Source of the DNA: Echinococcus granulosus
Taxonomy: Eukaryota > Platyhelminthes > Cestoda > Cyclophyllidea > Taeniidae
Direction of reading: 5' to 3'
NCBI RefSeq assembly: GCF_000524195.1
Contig: NW_020170390.1
Location: 379,192 to 443,191 of the forward strand
Length of the DNA: 64,000 nucleotides
A model generated the notes under the pieces. It searched no databases. It saw only the letters and a list, made by a program, of their open reading frames with translations, and was not told the DNA's origin. This document shows positions 1 to 11,700 of the stretch, in pieces. How positions within the stretch are numbered: position 1 is the first letter of the stretch; every line of letters starts with the position of its first letter. A program made the position numbers and the translations under genes.

Positions 1-67
1 ATATAAAAGCTGACATGCTTGTTGATTGATGGCTAACGTGATTGCTGCTTGGGGAGTGAGGATGCAC

Positions 68-3000
68 CTTGGGAAACTGCTGAAGAAGAATAGAGTGGCC
101 GTCGTTGAGAAGCGATTGCCAGAGCATCTCAGAGATGTGGGGCATCAAGGGATGCAGCAGACGGAGGCCGCATAAAAAACAGGCAACCAGAGTATCCAAA
201 TTTTCTTGAGCATCACCATCTAAGTGTAAGTGGAAATACAAGTTGTAGTAAATTGCGTCAACAAAAAGGATATATGTATCAGTATTGTTTCTTGTTATGT
301 GTATCATTTGTTAAGAACGGACATGCTAACGTTTCTAAGATGTCCCGAGCGGTGAGCTTAATTCACTTTTTAAATATTTGTAGATTATGTTAGCAATGGG
401 TCCTACATTCATCTAAGCACTAACAGAAATGCGGATGAGAGAGTTTCAAGTACACAAAGTAGATGCGTACAATAAAGCATCTTAGACCCGCTTTCCCAAA
501 AACGTCTTCAGTACATCGTTTTCATGCCATCTTCGAGTTATAGCAGCATCAATACACTCATCTGATCCTGATTGTCTTCATGGGAGTAGTTGAAGCAGTG
601 ATGTCGGAAACAACAGCGTCACCTAGACCAAATACTATGGCTTTTTTGGGTTGTTTGATCACGTGGAAGTGGCAAAAAAACACCCTTAAGATACACAAAC
701 TTGACTCAAACGAAAGATAGTGTGAGAAGGACCCACTGATGCGAAAGCGATGCTTCACAACTTCCAGATATACCGAACAGAGATCCTCAGTCCACCATAG
801 GCGCAAATCGGAGACACAATTGTGCAGCGCCTCGTCACATCCCTGTTCCGAGCAAAGATTCTCAAAGGATGCGTTGAATCGCCACGCCAGATGTGCTACG
901 CGTTGCAGGATCCATTTTTCGAGGAGGGGAACCTCAGGTGCCTGTGATAACATTACAAAAAGGTCCACTAAAAAAATACAAGTGACTCAGGCAGAAACTG
1001 GAATCGGGTAGCTGACCTTTTGGTTAAGGAATTTGTCCCACATTACTTCAACGGATTGCCTCTTCGGGTCAATGGATAGACCGGTGCGCGCCATTTCGGA
1101 AATAAGGAAACGCATACTTTGCCACACCTGAGGTCAATGGGACAAAAGAAAAAGCGGAGGGTGAAAGAGGAGGGCAGGTTGAGAGATGAGGAGCGCACCT
1201 TGTTGCCGAAGCGTCGAAAGTCGAGGACGCTCTCCTCTGTGTAGACGAGTGCGGAACGTGTGAAATCGGTGGCCAGCAGAGAAGCCCGCACTGCGTCTGC
1301 TCCCAGAGTTCGCACTCCCTCGCCACTGCCACCTCCACTGCCGAGTTGGTGCTGAGCAAAGAACAGCTTACAGCATTAGCCAGGCAAGCAAAAAAAGCAG
1401 TCGATCCACAACCAAGAGTCCATTGTTTGCCGAAGTTGTGCCCTAACTCAAAATGGTTATATTACTGGTCAAGGAGGCTTTAAAATATTGAAACCATGTT
1501 AAAGCCCATGTACCTATATCCGTGGGGCTATATTATGCCTTCCTGATTTCCGCAATCATACTAATTGCTAAGAAATCAAAGTTCGTTTTTTCTTTTGACA
1601 AAATACATATTAGCATATGAGGACCATTGATTGAATGGATGACAATGGATGAAAATGACAAATTGACAACACTCGAGGAGGTACGTCCATGAAATAACAG
1701 GCGTCAAATGTCTAAAAAAATCTCAACCGAAGCTGGGTTTATGCAATCTATCGCTGTAAGCTGAAAAAAGCAGGCAGAAAAGAAGGAGCATTTCAATCGT
1801 GTGTAAACGTACAGGTTTGAGATTTCCGACACCATCAATCAAGTTGAGGGGATCGATTGTGTTGCCTTTGCTTTTGGACATCTTCTGGCCATTGCCATCG
1901 CAGATTAGACCGTGAAGAAGAACCTGTGAGCACGTGAGGAAGGGATGATACCCTTAATTAAAATCAATCAGTTGCTCAACATCAATTATCTAGTAAATCG
2001 TGAAATTCGGCAAATATCTGTAATCAAAATCACGTCAATTAAAGCATCACACTGACGGCTCATTTTGGCGGTCAGATAATAAATTATTGACACTTCTTTA
2101 GCGAAACATTAAGAAATCGGATTAAAAGGTGAAGAGTGGACACGTGCACAATTCCAACCAATTCTATGTCTGTGATGTTCTCGAACCGTAACCGCAAAAA
2201 GCATTAATAAACGTATTGACCGGAAGAGCTGCCATACTGATGTAGAAGACAATCGATGTAACGGAGCCAGCGCATTGTACAAGTTGTGATAAAAATTGAC
2301 TGCAACCACTTTGCTAGTGTGCACCTTTCAATGAGCCATTTAAAGCAACAAGTGAATCTCGAAAAGCCATTGAGATAGAGTAAAATGGGAATAGACGAAC
2401 ATGCTTAAAAGGAATTTGACCAGTAAGATGAATCCCCAGCATGGCCATCCTTGCGACCCAAAAAAAGAGAATATCTTGCCCCGTTTCCATCAAGTCCAGT
2501 GGGTAGTTCCTAGCCAGTCCACGACTCTTCAAAAAGCAAAATAAGCCACTAGAATTCAGGAGCACTAATGAAATATTAATGATTTATAAGTAGGATCAGC
2601 TGAACACCAATGACACAAGAATAAGCAAACTATCAGACGTTGTACCGACGATGAATGCATTCAGCCAGTCTAACATACCTCTTGTGGCCAGCCAAAAGCA
2701 GTAAAGGGGAGAAGAGAAGAACTGAACCAGGTGTCTAAAACATCCGTGTCTGTAAAGAAAACACTTTTATGGGGGACGTAGTATCATACTGCCGATTTAG
2801 TACCGTAAAGAGCTCTCAAGTATCATTTGTTTTCGGCTTGAATACTTTTCATTATGCCCCGCAAAATCCATTTACTCACTTGTTTATACACAGAGTAAAC
2901 AAAATAGCACAACTAAACGCGTTTTCAAATTAGTCCCTTCACAGTGTATTTGGATGCAAGCCATAAATAGCAATGGATGAAGATTTAACAAATTTAATTA

Positions 3001-6000
3001 ATTGCCAATCAGTCCTCATGGATTACCTTGTTCTAAATTGACAGGCACCTCGTTGATACTGCAGTTGCACCGTTCAGCGATCAATCTACGAGCCTCGTCG
3101 AGGTCACGAGCGATGACCCAGTCCGAGGTTGACGAAACCGAATCCCTTGACTTAAACAACAGATTCAAAGGTATGAAAACCTCAAAGTAGAAATCCAATT
3201 TGAAATTATCAATGAGGAAGGGGGAGCGAGTAAACCTAATGCTACGGCATTAACCTGCGGTCTGTGCTCCTCTGGTATGCGGTAGGCAGGAATGCGGTGA
3301 CCCCACCACACTTGTCGGCTGATGCACCAATCACGATGTCGCTCCGACGCTAGCCAATCACGCCAGGTAGCCTCGTAAAAGTGCGGTGAGATGCGCAACG
3401 CACCACTCACGTTAGCCTATAACCATGGGACCCATAGTAAGTGCGCATACTCTCATGGCCCTCCGATCTTTGATAGATTTACAAAATAAATAGAGCAAGA
3501 GATGCTTGCCTTGAAGGCAGCAGTGGCCATGACAGAGGTGTCGATGAACCACTGTTCTCGGAGAAGCGGTTCAATGATGTCACCAGAGCGTGAGCAGACA
3601 GGTAGGCTCATAGGGGTGACAGAGGCGAGGAATTCATTGGCCTCCCCGATGCCAAAACGTCCACGGTACAGGCCCATTGCGGCCAAACGCTGGGCCACAA
3701 GCGTGCGAGCCTCGAACCGCGGCAGGCCTGCAAATTCGCCACACACCGCGTTGAGGCTGCCATCGTCCGCAAGAATATTCACTACCTCCAGGCATCTCCC
3801 GCCCTCCGCCATTTCGAAGTCCACAGCGCTGTGACCCGGGCTCACCTTCACAACGCCTGAAAGACACAATCTCATACTACTTATCCAACATGAAAGTTTT
3901 ATTCATTGTACACTAATCCCTTTGCAAGGCAAATGGCCCGTGAAACTAAACACCGCGTGTTTAAAGCAAGCATTTCGTTTTACTACAAGACATGGGGAAA
4001 AGTAAAAACAACGGAACTTCTACCCTTATACAACCTCCTGAAATCCCGATACAACGTGATCAGTGCCGACTGAATAAGAAAAAAGTAAACAAGGGCCTAT
4101 TTTAGTTTAAAAAAAAAGACATCCAAAAGTAAAGTTGAAATGGAAATAAATGAAATTAAACCGTATCCATCAAAGTCGCAAAACGCCTCTCTTCTCACCC
4201 AACTAGGTTGAAGCCAACGTACTCGGTAGCAAAGATGAATAGAATAACTCGATTTAAATGCATTCTGACTTGGTGTGTATTTCATTGAAAGACACGATTA
4301 AAAGTAGTATATAATCAAATTTACCACTTTAATTCTTCGCACTTCTGACAAAATGATATTAAAACCGTTTGGAGAAAAACTGCCACGATATATATGTTGA
4401 CAACTCAAAACGTTAATTCTAAAACACGTTGGTTCAGAGCGTTTCAGCTCATAGAAGGAGTACAAAAATTAGGTACATGTTTGTTTCAAGCAACGAGTGA
4501 CGTCCAGTTTAGCTACGTCGGCATACAGCAAAAGATGAATAATGCTGACCGAGAAAGAAGAAAGTCAAACAACATAAATGAGAAGTCGTAGAAGAGTTCG
4601 ATTTCCTCACCTGTGCCCTGGTTGGGGTCTACGTGCTTGGCGTCAGCAATAATGGGAATGATTCGGTTCTTGATGAAGGGATGCTCCACAAATTTACCAA
4701 TAAGGTGGGCATACCTCACGTCGTTGGGGTGAACAGCCAAAGCGGTATCACCCAGAATTGTTTCGAGGCGCGCAGTGGCAACCGGAACACTACCCAGTCT
4801 GGAAAGTAACAAGGACAAAAATAGCTCAAGTGTGATGTCCTGTGAAGCACAATGAGAGAAAAAAGCACAGCAAGAAAATGAGAAGACTTAAGCTAATTCG
4901 TCTATAAAGTAAACAATTTTCCGCACCCATCAATTAATTTGTAGTCAAAAACGTCGACGTATCCAAAGGCCTGCTCTTCAGCATACCCGGGAACAGGCAA
5001 CATTGTGAACTTCGTGATTTCTTTGCGTTCAACCTGAGGCAGTGAAAGGTGAAAAAAACCCAACAGAATAAAACAAAAGTGAATGTTGCAACTTTAGAAA
5101 GACATCGATTAGGATATCTATAAAGAGAACGCATGGAACAGACGAAGTTCAGTCCAGTTTGTGTTAGATCAGTTCTGATACGCGCTGGCCCGTGTAATAA
5201 TCAGTGAAGCGGGAGACGCACCTCGATATCAGAAATGGCTGATTGGAGGTGGCAGCACCAGGAGATGAGACTTTTGGTACGGTAGAGAAGACCGGCTTTG
5301 CTGAGACGAAAAAGAGCTTCATTCACAGCTTTGCTGTGCTCCTACAAGAAAAAGAAATCTTAGTTCGAGTCAACAAAACGAATGCCTTACGGGACTAAAT
5401 GTGAAATATTCCGCGTTCCAGTCCAGTAAAAGACCCAGTCGGTTCAACTGATTCAATATTGAACTTTTCTTACTAAAATTTGAGGAAATTCTCAAAGTGG
5501 ATAGATTGAATGATAATAAATGGAAAGAAAAAAACGACATCCCTGTGGGGGATAGAAAGGGTATTAGATGTTTAAAATTAAAAGTTCTCCCAAAGCAGTA
5601 AATATCGTGGAAAAACCTACATTATTAAGAATATAAAGTGATACGGACATGGCCTGAGAGTATTTACTGAAACGCTGTAAAAACAATAAAATGTAGATAT
5701 TGTCATTTCGTCGATTTCGGTAAGAGTATAATTTACAACAGCTAACAGAGGCTCCACTTCCGACAGGCATGGAGTAGTCAGAAGCAACTACAGTTCATGC
5801 ACAACACCATATTACTGTCAAGCCCTAAACAATTTTTTTGCCATCGTATCTCATATGAAAGTCAGGGATGACTGATAATCTCGCTTGTAGATATGTGCAA
5901 GACAAAAAGGAGAGTAGTTGGAAGGGGCTCACGACTCTTTCCAGCGCCAAATCTCCTCGATGAAGGCCTCTCGACCGAGGCTACGACGCAGATCGGTAGA

Positions 6001-6868
6001 ACCCGGCGTCTTCATCTGCTTCGCGAGATAGCGTTCGACCGTCATCTCGGTTGCAAGACCTGCATGGTCCAATCCCGGTATCCAGGCTACGTCTCTTCCC
6101 TGCATAAATTGCCTTAAATTAAGGAAAAAAAAGGTCGCGTGATGTGCTCAAATAAATTTAAGACAATGGTCGCAATTTAAAAAGCATCAAGTAATATATT
6201 GAGGGAGATCAAACGTTTGAATCTCCCAGTGGGACAATAGAACGAACATAATGCATCCGAAAAACGTGCCTTGATTAGAGACGTAACGAAACTCTAGTTT
6301 TAACTATTAGCGTTAGCAACTTCAGACAAGTTGCTATACGTGTCCCGGTTATGCCGACTACTGGAAATATTTAATCTATTAAAAATAGCTGATCAGTGAG
6401 CATAGCACAGAACTCTTTCTAAGAAAGACATGGCAAATTGGAAGTGGGCATGAACATACCATCGACAAATGGCATCTTGGATGGAAACGGTCAGAGCATG
6501 GCCGAGATGAAGGTCTCCTGTGATATTAGGAGGAGGAAGGATCATACTAAACTTCTTCCGCTAAAAGAAAAATACAAATGAGCTGAACCTGGTCGACTGC
6601 AAACGTGCATACGCTGGTATTTGAAGATTTTCGTGAATCCATTGCCGCTCTCCACAGTGGCGCACATACTTTTGGATCTTCAACAACGCTGGGCTGATAG
6701 GTTTTCTGCGTTTCTGTAAATAACACAGTCATTCATTTTACTGAGCGAATATTTGAACAAAGCGATATAAAACCCATTCTCACCAATTAGATTTAAAGCC
6801 GGATGATGAGTTACCGTGGTTGACGCAGAATGGAAAGGATGATGTCGCGAAACAACTGAACGCAGCAT
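68..6868 (-). CDS. VARS2: Valyl-tRNA synthetase, probably mitochondrial (partial, C-terminus off left edge)
   Basis: Class I aminoacyl-tRNA synthetase that charges tRNA-Val. Eighteen exons join in perfect phase to 813 codons: 6868-6815, 6713-6589, 6546-6460, 6112-5933, 5472-5391, 5341-5222, 5033-4927, 4798-4611, 3856-3510, 3416-3255, 3150-3027, 2749-2679, 2526-2401, 1923-1813, 1351-1199, 1061-1017, 941-737, 219-68. In order they encode the HIGH-type motif ([13 protein letters not shown], near 6500), the PGLDH segment, the CP1 editing domain ([12 protein letters not shown], 4.6-4.8 kb), [45 protein letters not shown] (1870-1884) and the start of the anticodon-binding domain. The N-terminus [18 protein letters not shown] is rich in Arg, Ser and His with no acidic residue. 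It looks like a mitochondrial presequence, and no GST-like domain of cytosolic VARS is present. I chose 6868 over the in-frame ATG at 6904 because a good splice acceptor lies 12 nt upstream of it. The exon 9 donor is GC rather than GT. Mitochondrial versus dual targeting is inferred. Confidence 0.93.
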
Positions 6869-6880
6869 TGGACCCAGGAG

Positions 6881-6890
6881 CTGTGGTGCA
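6881..6890 (-). promoter_or_regulatory. Splice acceptor 12 nt upstream of the VARS start (cis 5'UTR or spliced-leader site)
   Basis: On the minus strand a T-run followed by GCACCACAG ends at 6881, and the VARS ATG follows 12 nt later at 6868. No upstream donor is evident in the 0.7 kb to MRPL17. Either a 5'UTR intron or a spliced-leader trans-splice would explain it. Confidence 0.5.
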
Positions 6891-7638
6891 AAAAAAACCT
6901 CCATAATTTAGGGTTTGAATTCAGTACCACAAACAAGGACGATACTTGAGTTACAAAATGTGACCAAATGTTACCCAGAAGACGAGATTCTACTTGTACC
7001 TCAACCAAGCGGACGCAGCAGCCCACCACTGCCGAACCGCATTACGGCTTACCGACCGTGTACTCCCAGTTGAACGAGGCTTCTAAGCATCCATTTTCAC
7101 GTTTGTGACCCTCCAAACCCCATCTACTTCATTAACATACACAGAATTTGGCTAATGCGATGGGAGACATGAATGAAGCCCACGCACATACTAACGCTTT
7201 GTGTACAAAGCGGCCAACATGCTTGAGTTTTAAATTAAATTTAATAGTTTAACAGTTTTATCAATTATTCCCTGCAAAAGGCAGCCTCAGAGAATCACTT
7301 AGACATAATGCGTTGACGCAAAAGGCGTGAAAAAAAAAGAAATTTTATCCCCTCTGAATTTAATGTGCCGAAAAACAGCTTTTGATCTGGGGAAATCTGC
7401 TTCATCATTAATCAAAGAATTCATGCACATTTTAAAAAGTTGATTTTGAATGCAGATGCTCTACAGTTTCTTCCACTTGTAGCAAATCAGATAAGCATCC
7501 TAATGTAAGATTTCTACGTGAACAAAAGAATTTTTCCCATTTAAATCTACTTTAAAACATCATGCACAAATATCTGAATGAAAACTAGTTTTTACTGAAG
7601 GTAGTACCAGACAACGCTAAAGACTGTACAAAAGGTTT

Positions 7639-7644
7639 TTTATT
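7639..7644 (-). terminator. Poly(A) signal of MRPL17
   Basis: AATAAA on the minus strand about 20 nt downstream of the MRPL17 stop codon, implying a very short 3'UTR. Confidence 0.7.
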
Positions 7645-7663
7645 TCAAAGCAAACTGACAAGA

Positions 7664-8367
7664 TCATTGAGATTTCTTAGAGTTTTGACTAGCTTCACGG
7701 GCGGCGGAGACAAGCACATTGATGAAGTACTTATTTTTGAAGGGCTCCACGGAGACCGACGATCCAGCCTCTCCCTCAACGTGCTTCGGCAAGTTTGGCT
7801 TTCCAATGGGCGGCCAGGGATTGCCATGAAGCTCCAGCACTCCAAATCCTTGCATAATGAAAGCATCCTGATTCGGGTATGGTGGACGCTGCAGGCGGAA
7901 CATACGTGTATATGATCGATTGTAAAATCGGTAGCGGGGGACGAGAACCTGGTGAAAAAAAACCCAACAGTGTGAAAAATCGGAAAAGGCTAGTGTTAAG
8001 TGCCTAGCAGTCGGTGAAATTAACCAACCCTAAGTAGTTTGGTTACAAGTTCTTGTTTCTGAAGCCAGAATGCAGACAACTCCAGCAGAGCAGAGAGCTC
8101 AGGATATTCGTTCCAGGGCGGGTGAAGCAGATCCTCTAAAGACGAAATCTGGGACAAATCAGGGGTGACAAGTTCGGTACGCACCGCCTCCTGAATAAGA
8201 CGCTCGGCGTACTGCCGCGTCTCCAGAGCGATGGGCCAGGGGAGCTCGATACGCTCTTCGTCAACGAGGGCGCTAACACAGCGACGGAGCCAGGAAATGC
8301 GCCCTGTAGGTCCGCCACCCAGGCCCTCACCACGACGTAGCTTCTGTGGCAGACGCGGCACGTGCAT
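7664..8367 (-). CDS. MRPL17: Mitochondrial ribosomal protein L17 (bL17m)
   Basis: Component of the large subunit of the mitochondrial ribosome. Two coding exons, 8367-8029 and 7948-7664 (TGA at 7666-7664), join in phase 0 to 206-207 residues; human MRPL17 is 175. Family features are the N-terminal basic RLPQKLRRG followed by GRISWLRRCVSALVDEERI, then TRQYAERLI. The junction reads KLLR/VLVPRY, matching the conserved K-L-x-x-V-L-x-P-R-Y of the family, and is followed by SYTRMFRL. The start was set at the Met of MHVPRLPQKLRRG because it aligns with the family N-terminus. The frame stays open upstream to an acceptor at 8510-8509, so the exon begins at 8508 with a 5'UTR of about 141 nt. The first intron donor (GTTGGT) is weak. 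The gene lies between ENGASE and VARS on the same strand. Confidence 0.93.
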
Positions 8368-8508
8368 CAGCAGCTGGTTGGCTGCGAGACCCACCGACTG
8401 CAAGTGGGGCGAGGCGTGGTCACCATGCTGGAAGGAGGAAAGGCAACGCACGTCTCCGCGCTCCACGGCCAGAAGCCAGGCCAAACGACGACCGGAGAAA
8501 CGTAGGGC

Positions 8509-8518
8509 CTAAAGGTCA
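8509..8518 (-). promoter_or_regulatory. Splice acceptor upstream of MRPL17
   Basis: The sequence TTGACCTTTAG/GCC on the minus strand opens the MRPL17 first exon at 8508. It lies only about 200 nt downstream of the ENGASE poly(A) signal. It could be a 5'UTR intron acceptor (a GTAAGC donor sits near 8580) or a spliced-leader acceptor. Confidence 0.4.
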
Positions 8519-8704
8519 AGCACACCCGCCGTCATTGCTACCCACGACAGTTGAGCCAAAATTGCCGGTGAATAAACGCAAGCTTACATCAAGACCTCAA
8601 TTGAAATGCGGCGCTATAGGCAAACAAACCTTCACGCTAGTTATTATAATATCGCAATAACAACCGGAGTTAACGAAAGAAAGTGAGAACAAAATTACAA
8701 GATG

Positions 8705-8710
8705 TTTATT
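8705..8710 (-). terminator. Poly(A) signal of ENGASE
   Basis: AATAAA on the minus strand about 15 nt after the ENGASE stop codon. Only about 200 nt separate it from the first MRPL17 exon. Confidence 0.65.
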
Positions 8711-8724
8711 GCAACGAGGTGGGA

Positions 8725-11700
8725 TCACAGAAGACAGAGTTGAGAGTCAGACAATGTAAAACCGCCGAGTAGGAATGTATCTGGAGGGTCATCGATTTCA
8801 AGTCCGATCCGTCTGACGAAGGTAACATGATCCCGATCGCAGAGAGGTAATAACTGGGCCCCGACATTAGCCGACAAACATTCCCATAAAGAGCCATTGA
8901 AGCTGTATTTCTTTATTTCTACAAAAAAAAGCCATGCTTTACAATCAACATTATTTTCTGTTTAAGCAGTGTAACATGAAAACATCAACCCCAGAACAAT
9001 GGCGTATACAACAATTTGGAATTAGAACACAAAGTAGACGTGCACTTCAGTCTGCGAAAATACAAAAATATTTGGTAAGAATGTTCAAACAGATGTTTGG
9101 GAAGACAAAAGGAACTAGGTGTTAGAGTGCGCCTTTGGGAGAAGCCTTCACCTAAACAGCTCCTCCTCAAAAGCACTCTTACAATTTTCGCCGTGCGTAC
9201 TGACCACAACAGGGCCTTTCTGTTGTAGTTTAATGCCACGACGATGCATCCCTCCAAAAGATGGTAATACAGTAGTTACACATTTAACAGACTAGTACAT
9301 CCGTAACAAGACTGTTGGCTCAAAAACAGTTCAAAGACTAGATGGAAAACTGTAAACCAGGTGACATTCAGCAAAATGTTAATTATCAGAATTATGGAAC
9401 CGATGTCAAAAATCAGAGGTTAACATACCCTCGCAGAGAGACATCGTGTAGTAAGAGAACGGGCTTTGAAATCGAAAATGAAGTACATGGAACCAATCGG
9501 ACATGTGGATGAGTGCATGTGCCGAAAAACGCTATTTTCCTGGTTCCAAACTGAGACGGTTCGATGTCGGCTTTAAACACCGATTTGGTAACTAGCCGTG
9601 TCACAACGACTTCAATGCTTAAAACGGCGATAATTGGATTTTGGCGATTTTGGTGTTAGCGCATGTCTTTGGAAAAGAAAAATCACCTAACCAGCTCTCG
9701 CACAAGCAGTTCATTGCTATTCCCGTCGTACTCACCTCTGGCAGGGTTCAATGATGCAACGAAGCTATCGACTCGAAAATAAAGCGCTAAAGCCGCAAGG
9801 GCATTCTGTAGACGTGAAATTGCACGGAATACCCCGCAATAGACCAAGCACTATGGCTAAATGACTAAGATTTCCCCTCGCGATAAACACGAGTCAGTTT
9901 TTTTTTCTAATAAATGGCTTAGTGACAAAATGTCGAAATGCGCCTCAGGAACCAAATGTTATTTGGACCCTTTAAAAGGGCACACCTCTTCACTTTACGC
10001 CGCGTGTACTGACCGTGACAAGGGCCTTCTGTCACGGTTTAATGCCGCGACGGTACATTATTTTAAAACATGCAGCGGTTTACCTTTGTAACGACTTGAG
10101 CAGTTGGACAAAATAGCAGAAATACTTAATAATGAAAATTCCAATTAAAACAGATCTTATAAAAGGAATGCCATCATTAGATGGGAGCAATTTGGTATGA
10201 CGTCGGTTAACGATTTCGTGTCATCGAACTCAAACATGACATGTGAGCGTTGGAGACCGCGTAGGTATAAAAGACGTGTGTGTGGAGAGCTACTTTGAGA
10301 GAAATTTCGCGTGAGAAGCCAATCGGGTACACAAAGGTCAAAAAACCTCCATCCAAATTATTTTTACGATCCCCATATCTGATTGCCCAAAGTTGTCCTC
10401 AGATTTAATAAACCGGCAATTAGTCTTACGTCAAGAAGTTAATATTAAAAAGCTAAAAAAAAGTAAGTAGAGATGATTGGGAGCATTAGGGAGCAAGTTT
10501 GGCGGCAGAGAGCTTCTTCAGAAGGAATCATCCACTTAAGCAGCTCCTCCCAAGCACATCAGTTCTATTTCACTACGCGCCCTGACCATGGCAAGGCGTG
10601 GTTTAAAGTCAAGACAGTTTTCGACTCAAAACTAGGACGTTCGGATTATAAAACTGATAATACAGGGGTAAAATTACGTAAAATCTCGCATATCGGCTCT
10701 AACTTCGGGCATAATTAGTCTACCTCTAAGACACAAATTTCACTAATGCATCAAAAGAGAAACCATCCAGGAAATAAAACGTGGGAGCCTTAGGAAATAG
10801 ATGTGCTTAAACTCCTTAAAAGGCGTACCCCCTCGAGTTTTGTCATGCAAACTGGCCATAACTATGCACTTCAGCGGCGGTTTAATGCAGTAATGATACA
10901 GCCAGGCAAGGGAAACAGCTATGGATGAATGACAAGGAGCAATTAAACCTTTAACTAAAATATTCAGTTTCCAACTACAAAAAACAGTCGAAATACGCAA
11001 CGCTCGACATCGAGCGCATGAGACTCTAGAGCCTCCATGTTACAGACATTTGAACGGTTCCCTGGAAAAAAGTGGATTACTTTGGAACTTAGAAAGGATT
11101 GTAGGAAACCAATCGGACATGCGGATTAACGCATGTGTCAAAATTTCCACACATTGCATTTTGCTGACCCCTAATGTGGGCTGTCTGAAGTGCCCTTTAG
11201 GGAGCGGGAATCAGCAATCTGGCTAAAGAATGCCCTTTAAGTCGAAAAACAGTACACGAAGTGAATAAGATAGTTTCAAAAAGATAGTGTGAGTATGCTT
11301 TTGAATGTATTACACGAATTCCATTCATCAACCAACGTAAAAGTGAATTCATTATGGTTAGAGGTGTTAATGTGCGGTTGAATGAATGAACTTGCAAAAC
11401 AGTATAGCATCGGCAGACCGCACGCATGTGCAGCACTCTAGCACATAAATGCCTACTCTCGCCCAACATTAACCGGTCCGTTTTGCTGACTTCCAAATCT
11501 GGCAGCTGGAGGAAGCAGCCAGACACCCAAAACCAGCAAACCTAAGTCATACTCCGCACTTTATGCAGTTACACTGATAACAACGCATGAACCACGTTTT
11601 GTTAATTTGCGGGTTACACATTGGCTCACCTTCAAATCCAAGGTACTGTCTACCTGTAACAGGATATTCTTCAGTTACATAGACTAAATCCCAAGAAATA

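Noticed and set aside
6815..6904. VARS start codon at 6904 (MEVFFAPQ...)
   Set aside because: A pyrimidine-rich splice acceptor lies between it and the ATG at 6868, and the latter gives a cleaner mitochondrial presequence.
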